A model generated the notes under the pieces. The model ran no database searches. It was given only the letters and a program-made list of their open reading frames with translations, and was not told where the DNA came from. From a bacterium (lineage in GTDB: Bacteria > Zhuqueibacterota > QNDG01 > JAFGCO01): DNA of 64,000 nucleotides. Below are positions 56,851 through 64,000 of the stretch, in pieces (positions within the stretch are counted from its first letter, which is position 1; every line of letters starts with the position of its first letter). The position numbers and the translations under genes are program-made. The stretch spans positions 26,113 through 90,112 of the forward strand of contig JAFGCO010000029.1 of NCBI GenBank assembly GCA_016932575.1. Reading direction: 5' to 3'.

Positions 56851-57939
56851 ATGATTCGTGTTTTGTTTGATTTAAAAAAGAAGTATTACTTCAATTCCCT
56901 CTATCCCGTGTACCGGGCCATGGAAAAAGATCCTGATTACGATATCAAATTTTATGTCGGCAAGGATCAGCGCCGTGTACTGGGTCTTTTTATGGTTTCA
57001 GAAAGAGACCGGATTGCCGGCAATCTTGAGCAGCAGGGATATGCTGTCACGGACGATCCCGGCGGATTTGATCTGGTCATCTGCGGTGATGCGCTGTATA
57101 AACCCGAACGGTACGGAGACGTCGTCCGGGTGCATCTGGATCATGGCGTCGGCATCAAGACGCTGCGCATCCGCAATATTGTGCGCCAGCCGGATTATCA
57201 CTATCATGTTTTTCTGGAAGGTCAGTACTGGTATGATTATATCAAAAGCCTGGGATGGGATGACAAAGCAAGCTTTTATATTACAGGCATACCCAAGCTT
57301 GATCCTTTCTTCTGGGAAAATTTCTATGACAAAGCATCTCTCATTGAGGCGTGCGGCCTGAATCCGGATAAAAAAACTGTGCTTTTTGCTCCTTCTTATA
57401 AACCCAGCTGTATCCGCTTCATTCAGGACAAAATTCTGGATCTCATTCCCGGATACAATGTCGTTGTCAAGCTGCATCCCTACAGCTGGGGCGGCAAATA
57501 CGCGCCCCACGGCCAGCATCGCTATTACGAGAGGCTGGCAAAGAAAAATCCCAATGTCTTTCTGATTCCCAAAGAGGATATCGACATTTATCCCTATCTC
57601 AATCTGGCGGATACCCTGATCAGCGACACCTCCAGTGTGATCAACGAATTTCTGGCGCTGGGAAAACACGGCATCATCTATGTGCTGCCCATGTCCAAGA
57701 TGAAACACTCCGACGGCATGGATTCGGTATCTATCGATCCGGCCGAGTGGCTGAAAGGGGCTTTCCTCCATATGTTTCGGCCGGAAGATCTCGTACCCGC
57801 CGTGGAAAGCGCGCTTAATCCGGCGCCTGAAATGAAACAGAAATTGAAGACGTACCGGGATTACTTTTTTACGGGTCTGGACGGCGAGGCGGCCCTCCGT
57901 GTGAAAGCAAAAATTGACGAACTGATGAAAGGCAAGTGA
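56851..57939 (+). CDS. CDP-glycerol glycerophosphotransferase-like protein 2
   Basis: 362 aa, same fold: VHLDHGVGIKTLRI, VLFAPSYKPS, VVKLHPYSWGG (the His-Pro phosphate site), and YLNLADTLISDTSSVINEFL followed by ALGKHGIIYVLP. It is diverged from its two neighbours, so different acceptor or chain position is likely. 31 bp after the previous gene and 4 bp before licD. A 373-codon antisense frame covers it and is rejected. Confidence 0.83.
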   Translation: MIRVLFDLKKKYYFNSLYPVYRAMEKDPDYDIKFYVGKDQRRVLGLFMVSERDRIAGNLEQQGYAVTDDPGGFDLVICGDALYKPERYGDVVRVHLDHGVGIKTLRIRNIVRQPDYHYHVFLEGQYWYDYIKSLGWDDKASFYITGIPKLDPFFWENFYDKASLIEACGLNPDKKTVLFAPSYKPSCIRFIQDKILDLIPGYNVVVKLHPYSWGGKYAPHGQHRYYERLAKKNPNVFLIPKEDIDIYPYLNLADTLISDTSSVINEFLALGKHGIIYVLPMSKMKHSDGMDSVSIDPAEWLKGAFLHMFRPEDLVPAVESALNPAPEMKQKLKTYRDYFFTGLDGEAALRVKAKIDELMKGK

Positions 57940-57943
57940 ACCC

Positions 57944-58588
57944 ATGCCGGGCGTTAAAAATCTGGTCGGAAAATACGATCGAATTGCACGGAAAATGATG
58001 AAAAAAATCACCCGGGTGTTTGAAGACGCCGGAATCCCATACATTCTGGAAGCCGGAACACTGCTGGGCGTGGTTCGCGAGAACCGTCTGCTTCCCTGGG
58101 ACAATGATGTGGATATCACGGTGACCCGCCAGTATGAACAGCAGGTGCTTTCCGTTCTGGCGAAGTTTCGCCGGATGGGATATAAGGTGCGGGTGAAACG
58201 ATATACGCGCGATTTGAAATATTTTCAGAAGGATGAGCTGCGAATCATTAAAATCAAGCATTTTTCGCTTCCCTTCTTTCAAAGCGATGTGTGTGTGGAT
58301 ATCTTCCTGAAAAAGCGTATTAAAGATGACTATTTCTGGACCGTGGGCGTTCACAAACCCGTACTGAAAAGTATCCCCGGACATTTCTATGAAAACCTGA
58401 CAACCCTGATGTTTGACGGTAAAGCGTATTCGGTACCCGAGGATTACAAGGGATACCTGACCGAACATTACGGAAACTGGCGGGTGCCGGTCAAGAAATG
58501 GAACTTCAAATTTGACGATAAAAGTGTGGTAGAAAAGTTATACGACGAAGACGAAGACAAGAATAAAGAAACAGGAATCAAGAAATAA
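57944..58588 (+). CDS. licD: LicD-family phosphotransferase
   Basis: 214 aa. LicD hallmark YILEAGTLLGVVRENRLLPW followed by DNDVDITV (acidic metal site), then FFQSDVCVDIFLKK and PEDYKGYLTEHYGNWRVPV. LicD transfers phosphocholine (or ribitol phosphate in FKTN-type relatives) to surface glycans. A LicC-like nucleotidyltransferase is encoded 2.6 kb on. The last ~10 residues run into repeat R2, and the true end may have been altered by its insertion. Confidence 0.85.
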   Translation: MPGVKNLVGKYDRIARKMMKKITRVFEDAGIPYILEAGTLLGVVRENRLLPWDNDVDITVTRQYEQQVLSVLAKFRRMGYKVRVKRYTRDLKYFQKDELRIIKIKHFSLPFFQSDVCVDIFLKKRIKDDYFWTVGVHKPVLKSIPGHFYENLTTLMFDGKAYSVPEDYKGYLTEHYGNWRVPVKKWNFKFDDKSVVEKLYDEDEDKNKETGIKK

Positions 58589-58589
58589 G

Positions 58590-58960
58590 AAGCAAGGGGA
58601 AATAGGGGATATAAGGGATATAGAGGAAATGTTGAGTCTTTGAGTCGTAGAGTAGTTGTTTAAAAGAGCATGGGTGAGACGGAGAAGAACACAGATAAAA
58701 GACAAAGGGAACCTGAGGATTGGTGGTGAAAAAATTCCAAATGACAAATAAATTCCAAATTCCAATTACCAAAATCGCAAACAAAGAAAAGTCTGTTTGG
58801 AATTTGTCATTTGTGATTTGATATTTGCCATTTGGATTTTGTCATTGATTTGCCATTTGGATTTTGGAATTTGTCATTTATTTGTATTTTGGTATTTATT
58901 ATTTGTGATTTTCCAATGGTCCGCGGTCAGCCCTATATGGGCTTCCTGATAATTCAGGGG
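58590..58960 (-). repeat. Composite intergenic repeat, copy R2 (inverted)
   Basis: Core 58722-58932 reads GGTGGTGAAAAAATTCC, CAAATGACAAATAAATTCC, a central TTTGTTTGCGAT (in reverse), AATTTGTCATTT units, ending CCAATGGTCCGCGGTCAGCC: the reverse complement of R1/R4. GAGTCTTTGAGTCGTAG units flank it at 58630-58660. Confidence 0.8.
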
Positions 58961-59024
58961 ATATTACCGCAGGATTTGAGGCTTTGAAACTGTGAATCAG
59001 AACATGACATGAAAGAAAGTGCTT

Positions 59025-60104
59025 ATGAAACCCGTATATTACTACGCCAACAATATTTACCAGTTTTCATACGCCCTGCCGGTCTATGACCGGATCGGCG
59101 GCATTTTTGTCGTGCGCGACAAACGCCGGTATTTTCATTTCAAGCGGTATTTTCACAATCTGGCCCGGTTTGATGAAAAAACCTGGCTCCATACACCCGG
59201 GGTGATCATCCGGTCCAGGGAGCAGCTGGCTTCGCTGGACGGGGTGATTTTCTTTTTGTCAAACAGCATCATCCCGGACCACGATTACGAAGGCAGCCCT
59301 ACGATATTCCATGAACACGGGACCAGTGACAAACGGTACGGGGGCAAGTCGTTTGAGGAAGCCCGGCGAAAACTGAGCAAATATGATTATATTTTCCTCT
59401 CGGGCCCCAAAAATCTGAAACGGCTCGAAGAGGTGGGCCTCTATTTTTCAAAAGAAAAACTGGTGCCCGTCGGGGGCCTGCGTTTTGATGATTATCTGAA
59501 CGGCCGCTTCTCAAAAGAAAAAGAAATCAAACGGCTGAAGATCAGGGATTCTTCACGAAAAAATATTCTTTATGCACCCACATGGCGGTTCGGAGAAGGC
59601 ACCATTAAAAGATACGGCCTCTATTTTGCCGAAGAAATCACAAAAAAATACAATCTGATCATCCGGCCCCATTACCATGACCAGAAGTACAGTTATTTTC
59701 TGAAGCTGAAGGCCCGGCTCAAAGGATTCAGGCATGTGTATTTCTCAAATGCCTCCAATATCATCAAGCATGACAGTTTCAATGACTTTGTGCTGGCCGA
59801 TCTGATGATCAGCGACCGTTCATCCGTGATCTATGAGTATCTGATCTTTCAACGGCCGATGATTATTGTGAAAAGCGGCTTTTCAAACGTCCACAAAATG
59901 CCGAAGAATATGGACATTATGCAGAACGTGGATATTTTTGATGAATCCGTTCCCATTCTTGAGATGATCGATGAAAACCTGGCCATACCGAAATATACGG
60001 ACGTCTATAAAAACATGGTAAGTGCCAGCTTTTATCTGGAAGGCAGCGCCGTCGACCGGGCAGTTGAATTTATCCGGAATTTAAAAAATAAAGGATCTCA
60101 ATGA
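59025..60104 (+). CDS. CDP-glycerol glycerophosphotransferase-like protein 3
   Basis: 359 aa from the ATG at 59025 (GAAAG ~9 nt upstream; the frame is open from a GTG two codons earlier). IFHEHGTSDKRYGGKSF (HGxxxK site), ILYAPTWRFGEG, LIIRPHYHDQKYS, and ADLMISDRSSVIYEYLIF followed by QRPMIIV. Arg replaces the Thr of SDTSS in the CDP-binding end, so nucleotide or acceptor preference may differ. Follows repeat R2 and overlaps the sulfotransferase start by 4 bp. Confidence 0.82.
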   Translation: MKPVYYYANNIYQFSYALPVYDRIGGIFVVRDKRRYFHFKRYFHNLARFDEKTWLHTPGVIIRSREQLASLDGVIFFLSNSIIPDHDYEGSPTIFHEHGTSDKRYGGKSFEEARRKLSKYDYIFLSGPKNLKRLEEVGLYFSKEKLVPVGGLRFDDYLNGRFSKEKEIKRLKIRDSSRKNILYAPTWRFGEGTIKRYGLYFAEEITKKYNLIIRPHYHDQKYSYFLKLKARLKGFRHVYFSNASNIIKHDSFNDFVLADLMISDRSSVIYEYLIFQRPMIIVKSGFSNVHKMPKNMDIMQNVDIFDESVPILEMIDENLAIPKYTDVYKNMVSASFYLEGSAVDRAVEFIRNLKNKGSQ

Positions 60105-60895
60105 ACAGATTCGAAGATGCAGTAAAAAGGATCACCATCAATCCCATCCTCAGGAACCTGGGCAAAATTGTGGAAAAGCGGAATTTTTCAGACGAGCCGG
60201 TTTTTGTGACGGCCTCTCCCCGCTCCGGCACCACTTTGCTGCTGGCCATCATCGGCGCCATCCCCAATATTTTTGCGGTTCCCGAACAAACCTATGCCTT
60301 CGACCGCTGGAAAAAGGTGCGAAACAGGCCCTATCAATACTATCCCTACCGGATCGACCGGCTGTACCGATATTTTCTCTTTTACGGATTTGACAAAAAC
60401 GCGACGCGCTGGTGCGAAAAAACCCCCCGTCATGTGGAGCATATCGAGAAAATTGTGGATTTTTACGGCGGCAAAGTCAAACTGATTCATCTGATCCGGG
60501 ACGGTCGCGATGTCGTGGTTTCCAAACATCCAAAACACCGCCCGAATGAATACTGGGTCTCTCCGAATCGCTGGCTGAAAAGCGTCAGATATGCCTGGGG
60601 GTTGCGGGACAAACCCTATCTGTATACGGTGTTTTATGAAGATCTGGTCAGGGATTACAGGCCTTATCTCAAAGAAATCTGCGAGTTTATCGGCGAGCCC
60701 TATACAAAAGGCCTGGAAAACTGGATGGAAAAAACCAATGTGCAGAAAAGCAAGCACTGGGGTCACAAGGTCAAGCCGGTCAGCACCAGCGCCATTGGCA
60801 AATGGAAAAAACCGGAGCATAAACAGCGCATCGAAGAATTCATGAACAACGAAGAATGTGTGGAAATGATGAAGGTGCTGGGATACATCAAGTAA
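60101..60895 (+). CDS. Sulfotransferase family protein
   Basis: 264 aa. PAPS 5'-phosphosulfate loop TASPRSGTTLLLAI (~38-46), 3'-phosphate site HLIRDGRDVVVSKHP, and the C-terminal region YEDLVRDYRPYLKEICEFIG. This is the Sulfotransfer_1/3 type found in surface-polysaccharide clusters, where a sulfate is placed on a sugar. Start overlaps the previous gene (ATGA). Sulfation of the glycerol-phosphate polymer or its linkage sugar is inferred. Confidence 0.85.
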   Translation: MNRFEDAVKRITINPILRNLGKIVEKRNFSDEPVFVTASPRSGTTLLLAIIGAIPNIFAVPEQTYAFDRWKKVRNRPYQYYPYRIDRLYRYFLFYGFDKNATRWCEKTPRHVEHIEKIVDFYGGKVKLIHLIRDGRDVVVSKHPKHRPNEYWVSPNRWLKSVRYAWGLRDKPYLYTVFYEDLVRDYRPYLKEICEFIGEPYTKGLENWMEKTNVQKSKHWGHKVKPVSTSAIGKWKKPEHKQRIEEFMNNEECVEMMKVLGYIK

Positions 60896-60904
60896 ATGTT
60901 TATT

Positions 60905-61140
60905 TGATATAATCATATTGGAACCATCATAAATTACAAATATCAAATGACAAATATCAAACAATATCCAAATCACAAATTCCAAACATACTTATCTTTG
61001 TTTGTGATCTTTGTCATAATAATTTGAAATATATTCATTATTTATCATTTGGATTTTGTCATTGATTTGTCATTTGGATTTTGGAATTTGTCATTTATTT
61101 GGAATTTGGTATTTGGGATTTGGAATTTATAACTCAGGAT
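60905..61140 (+). repeat. Composite intergenic repeat, copy R3 (core only)
   Basis: An A-rich arm (CAAATATCAAATGACAAATA units, 60935-60990), the centre CTTATCTTTGTTTGTGAT (~61000-61018), then a T-rich arm (ATTTGTCATTTGGATTTTGG units to 61130). Lacks the CAGACGGCTGACCGCGG and CACCACC ends seen in the other copies. Confidence 0.75.
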
Positions 61141-61196
61141 TGATAACATAAATTTAGTCATGATAATTCACTTTCGAATAAAATAAGAGGATCGAT

Positions 61197-61940
61197 ATGA
61201 GCCCCCTGCCCGCTGTGATATTAGCTGCCGGAAAAGGAACCCGTCTGGGAAAGCTGAGCGACAACCAGCCCAAGCCCATGACAGAGGTCAACGGGACGCC
61301 GATGTTTTCGAATCTGATGGAGTCGCTCGTTCAAAGCGGTATTGAAAAAATTGTCATTGTCACCGGTTATATGAACACCGTTCTGGAAGAGGCTGCGCGT
61401 GCGTTTGATTCCCGTACGGAAATCGTGACGGTTTACAATGAGATCTATGCCACCACCAACAATATTTATTCACTCTGGCTGGCAAAAAAATATTTGCAGG
61501 ATGGATTTTTTCTGTTCGAGGCGGATATATTCTTTGAAAATGAAATATTAAAAAACCTGATTCAGTCGCCTCAGGACAATGTCATGCTTATAGGAAAGCA
61601 CAATGACCGCATGGACGGCACGGTCGTGGACCTGGATGCGTCGGATCAGGTACAGCAGATGTATTTAAAGCGCCATCAGCAGGATGATTTCGATTATTCG
61701 GATAAATACAAAACCGTCAATTTCTATAAAATCGGCCCCGCCTTTGCCCGTGAATTTTTCATCCGAAAGATGGACGAGCATATTGAAAACGAAGACTGGA
61801 ACTCTTATTATGAGCTGATCATCAAGGAAGCCCTGGACAGGGGCTATCCGTTTTACGGCCTCAAAACCGGGAACCTGAAATGGTGGGAAATCGACACCCC
61901 CGAAGACCTGAACATCTGCGAAGACATGTTTAAAGCATAA
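61197..61940 (+). CDS. LicC-like nucleotidyltransferase (phosphocholine cytidylyltransferase type)
   Basis: 247 aa. N-terminal ILAAGKGTRLGKLSDNQPKP with Lys, IVIVTGYM, YNEIYATTNNIYSLWLAKKY (the NNIYSL feature of LicC/PntC-type enzymes), LFEADIFF (metal Asp) and the closing WWEIDTPEDLNICEDMF. LicC activates phosphocholine with CTP; PntC uses phosphonates such as 2-aminoethylphosphonate. With LicD in the cluster either head group could be added to the polymer. AGAGG ribosome-binding site. Flanked by repeats R3 and R4. Confidence 0.82.
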   Translation: MSPLPAVILAAGKGTRLGKLSDNQPKPMTEVNGTPMFSNLMESLVQSGIEKIVIVTGYMNTVLEEAARAFDSRTEIVTVYNEIYATTNNIYSLWLAKKYLQDGFFLFEADIFFENEILKNLIQSPQDNVMLIGKHNDRMDGTVVDLDASDQVQQMYLKRHQQDDFDYSDKYKTVNFYKIGPAFAREFFIRKMDEHIENEDWNSYYELIIKEALDRGYPFYGLKTGNLKWWEIDTPEDLNICEDMFKA

Positions 61941-61969
61941 AAACATACCGGATTTTTCATCCAGATGCG

Positions 61970-62640
61970 CTGTGGGTTGCTGGTTTCTGGTTACTGGCTG
62001 CTTGTTTCTTGTTTTTATGACCCAACGACCCTACGACTCAACAGATCCTACAACGCACCCCAAAGACCACAGACGGCTGACCGCGGACCGTTGGAAAATC
62101 ACAAATAACAAATACCAAATATCAAACAATATCCAAATCATAAATAACAAATTTCAAATACACTTATCTTTGTTTGTGATTTAAGTCATTGGAATATGCA
62201 ATTGACTTATCATTTGAAATTTGGATTTTGTCATTGATTTGACATTTGGATTTTGAAATTTGTCATTTTTTTGTATTTTGGGATTTGTCATTTGGTATTT
62301 GTTATTTGGAATTTTTTCACCACCCATCCGTAAGTTCTCTTTGTCTTTGATTTTCTTTTCTCTCCGTTTCTCCCCGACGCCGTTTCAGCCTCTCAACCAA
62401 CGGCTCAACAACTCAACATTTCCTCTATTTCCCGTATATCCCTTATATCCCCTATTTCCTTTGATTCCTATTTCTTGATTCTTGACCCTTTCTCTCCTTG
62501 CTTCTTTCCCCCGCATTTCCTATCTTGAACCCAACAACCTTAAGACCCCATGATCCTGCGACACTATGACTCAACGACTCAATGACTCTAAGACCCTACG
62601 ACACAAGGACACGACGACCCCAAGAACACCGCAAGAAAAC
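61970..62640 (+). repeat. Composite intergenic repeat, copy R4 (longest)
   Basis: TGGTTTCTGGTTACTGGCTG units, GACCCAACGACCCTACGACTC units, then core 62070-62324 from CAGACGGCTGACCGCGG to TTTTTTCACCACC with A-rich arm, TTTGTTTGTGAT centre and T-rich arm, then GTTCTCTTTGTCTTTGATTT, TATTTCCCGTATATCCC units and further GACTCAACGACTCAATG units to ~62620. Confidence 0.8.
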
Positions 62641-62703
62641 TCCCGGACCGGTGTTCAATACTTAGAAACATCAGAAACTTCCACAAAACAGGAGGCTAAA
62701 AAC

Positions 62704-63468
62704 ATGAAAGCACAATTCACCTTATGGACTATCCTGACGGCTCTGATCCTGTGCGGAACCTTTATCTTCGCAGAAGACAGCACCACCGTGACTGCAATTT
62801 CAGACTCGTCAGAGGGCCTGGATTTACAGGCTGTGAGCGAACTGTTCAAGGAATCAGAAAGTCTGGAAGCTTTTGAAAAATCACTCAACGATCCTGAAGT
62901 GGGCATCAACAACCTGGATCTGGATGAAAACGGAGAAGTCGATTATATCCGTGTACTTGAAGAAGTCAACGAGGATGCGCACATCATCATTCTTCAGGCA
63001 TCGCTCGGAGAGGATGAATACCAGGATGTGGCCGTCATTGAAGTTGAAAAAGACGGAGATGACTATACTATGCAGGTGGTCGGCAATGAAGATATTTACG
63101 GGCCCGACTACTATATTATGCCTTCGGTTGTGCACGTCAAAACCTGGCCCATCATCGCCTTTATCACACGGCCGGGATACAAACCCTACCGGTCCGTATA
63201 CAGGTTCGGTGTTTATCCCAAATGGTGGAAGCCGTTTCATCCGGTGGCCCGTGCAGCATACCGGAACCGGCTGGTTGTTTACCACAAACGGGCAGGATTC
63301 AGAATCACCCGGACCGGCCGGGTGCGTGTGACCACACGGGTTAAATACAGACCCGCATCATCCGTGCTTGTAAAGCGTAAAGTGGTGCGTACGCCCCACG
63401 GCACCAGGGTGATCACCACCAAAAAAAAGGTCAAGCATCATCCGGCAAAGAAAAAGCCGAGAAGATAA
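62704..63468 (+). CDS. Secreted protein with acidic front and very basic tail
   Basis: 254 aa from the ATG at 62704, set by CAGGAGG 8 nt upstream; the in-frame extension to 62566 is repeat R4. Signal peptide (MKAQFTLWTILTALILCGTF), then LKESLEAFEKSLNDPE-like acidic region with INNLDLDENGEVDYIRVLEE (EF-hand-like DxDxNGxVD), DVAVIEVEKDGDDYTMQVVG, and from ~170 a basic Arg/Lys/Pro-rich tail. Similar proteins occur in Bacteroidetes without known function. Confidence 0.7.
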   Translation: MKAQFTLWTILTALILCGTFIFAEDSTTVTAISDSSEGLDLQAVSELFKESESLEAFEKSLNDPEVGINNLDLDENGEVDYIRVLEEVNEDAHIIILQASLGEDEYQDVAVIEVEKDGDDYTMQVVGNEDIYGPDYYIMPSVVHVKTWPIIAFITRPGYKPYRSVYRFGVYPKWWKPFHPVARAAYRNRLVVYHKRAGFRITRTGRVRVTTRVKYRPASSVLVKRKVVRTPHGTRVITTKKKVKHHPAKKKPRR

Positions 63469-63478
63469 TAACTTTTGC

Positions 63479-63507
63479 TTGACACATTATGAAAATCATA
63501 TTATATT
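63479..63507 (+). promoter_or_regulatory. Consensus promoter of tRNA-Phe
   Basis: -35 TTGACA (63479-63484), 17-bp spacer, -10 TATATT (63502-63507), 22 bp before the tRNA. Confidence 0.8.
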
Positions 63508-63529
63508 TAAGCTCACGATTTTTAAAAGT

Positions 63530-63605
<76 letters not shown>

Positions 63606-63606
63606 C

Positions 63607-63637
63607 GAAAAAACCCTGCTTCTTGCAGGGTTTTTTC
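63607..63637 (+). terminator. Terminator of tRNA-Phe
   Basis: GAAAAAACCCTGC / GCAGGGTTTTTTC with TTCTT loop: a perfect hairpin with a T6 run directly after the tRNA. Confidence 0.9.
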
Positions 63638-63695
63638 GTTGTTGCCTGAGCAGATGGAGCAATTCCTGCGAGCCACGGTTTTTTAAGGCGAGCAG

Positions 63696-63741
63696 TCCCG
63701 CTTCTCTTTATGCAAAGCGCCTACAATAAATTGAAGCGGGA
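63696..63741. repeat. REP-like inverted repeat
   Basis: TCCCGCTTC (63696-63704) and GAAGCGGGA (63733-63741), a 9-bp perfect inverted repeat with a 28-nt spacer, upstream-adjacent to the partial transposase-like frame at the right edge. Confidence 0.45.
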
Positions 63742-63855
63742 TGGGTGGCCGGAACAAGAACTAACATTCCTGAAATCGTGTGGCATGTGGACTTGTCCCA
63801 TGCCAACGTAATTCTACAGGATCAATGTAAGAATACAAATAATACTAACATCAAA

Positions 63856-63999
63856 TTACTTCATTAGAAACGGTACATCAAGTGTATCGAGTATTGGCCC
63901 CACCTTTATTTGCCTCGCCCAAGCTGAAGACCACGGCCAATCTTCTAATAAAACACACACTTCTGTGTCATTCAAATAATCAGTTCTATGATAGCAGGA
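63856..63999 (-). CDS. C-terminal end of a possible REP-associated (RAYT/Y1-type) transposase, partial
   Basis: The minus-strand frame is open from the right edge to a TAA at 63858-63856 (47 residues). It contains VCVLLEDWPWSSAWARQI, closely resembling the C-terminal PEDWPWSSA motif of RAYT/IS200-like transposases, and ends LDTLDVPFLMK. Only this tail is in the window, so identity rests on one motif and it could be a degraded copy. Confidence 0.45.
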   Translation of the reverse strand, partial: SCYHRTDYLNDTEVCVLLEDWPWSSAWARQIKVGPILDTLDVPFLMK

Positions 64000-64000
64000 A

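Noticed and set aside
56998..58119. 373-codon minus frame
   Set aside because: Antisense shadow of the second glycerophosphotransferase-like gene and licD, both with clear motifs.
62260..62478. Frames such as FCILGFVIWYLLFGIFSPP and relatives at 49291 and 58538
   Set aside because: All three are translations of the composite repeat; similarity reflects repeat homology, not a gene.

Overview
The window reads as chromosome from a diderm bacterium of the FCB type (the wider Bacteroidetes/Calditrichota/KSB1/Marinimicrobia neighbourhood). Evidence: a PorV-type outer-membrane protein next to a large secreted protein with a type IX (T9SS) style C-terminal sorting tail, a short (~287 aa) RpoD-type sigma factor, giant two-component propeller sensors, DUF3098- and DUF6057-like proteins, and outer-membrane barrels. 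The best promoters I can read (tRNA-Phe, tRNA-Asp, porV leader, GH94) are ordinary TTGaca-N17-TATATT types, not the -33/-7 type of true Bacteroidota, so I favour a non-Bacteroidota FCB lineage. This placement is inference; no rRNA is present.

Layout. 1-7.4 kb: tail of a formylglycine-generating-enzyme-like protein, a sialate O-acetylesterase, two paralogous barrel proteins and a GH94 cellobiose-phosphorylase-like enzyme behind a promoter with a LacI-type operator. 7.9-20.4 kb: a minus-strand signalling block with three 14-blade propeller sensors (two histidine kinases and one fused to a chemotaxis-receptor signalling domain), an Rcp1-like response regulator, a REC-HK-REC hybrid kinase and a kinase-tail remnant. 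20.9-26.5 kb: MFS transporter, sugar isomerase/epimerase and a GH106-like lipoprotein. 26.6-30.4 kb: HAD phosphatase plus CDP-alcohol phosphatidyltransferase, a DUF4412-like protein, a bile-acid:sodium-symporter-family carrier and a lipoprotein. 30.5-32.1 kb: tRNA-Asp and tRNA-Val, each with a displaced 3' half joined to the same palindromic module. 32.1-37.8 kb: mixed housekeeping genes including an M23 peptidase and rpoD. 37.9-45.8 kb: DUF6057 plus heme-motif TolB-like pair, a chorismatase-like Rid protein, a membrane AraC regulator and two paralogous envelope proteins. 45.9-54.2 kb: a peptidase-MA/PD40/barrel protein, a catalytically degenerate M6-like protein with sorting tail, a MITE-like element and porV with an attenuator-like leader. 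54.4-61.9 kb: a surface-polymer cluster (LpxL-like acyltransferase, TagD, three CDP-glycerol glycerophosphotransferase-like proteins, LicD, sulfotransferase, LicC-like) punctuated by copies of a dispersed composite repeat. 62.7-64 kb: a secreted basic protein, tRNA-Phe and the tail of a possible REP-type transposase.

How the parts work together. The strongest candidate systems are (i) the propeller sensor array coupling one type of extracytoplasmic sensor to both histidine-kinase and chemotaxis-type outputs; (ii) a teichoic-acid-like/phosphocholine-like decoration pathway in an apparently diderm cell; (iii) the porV leader, with consensus promoter, alternative pairings and a strong terminator just before the ribosome-binding site; and (iv) tRNA-gene-targeted palindromic modules and a separate composite intergenic repeat present in both orientations. 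No CRISPR array, rRNA operon or complete insertion sequence was seen.
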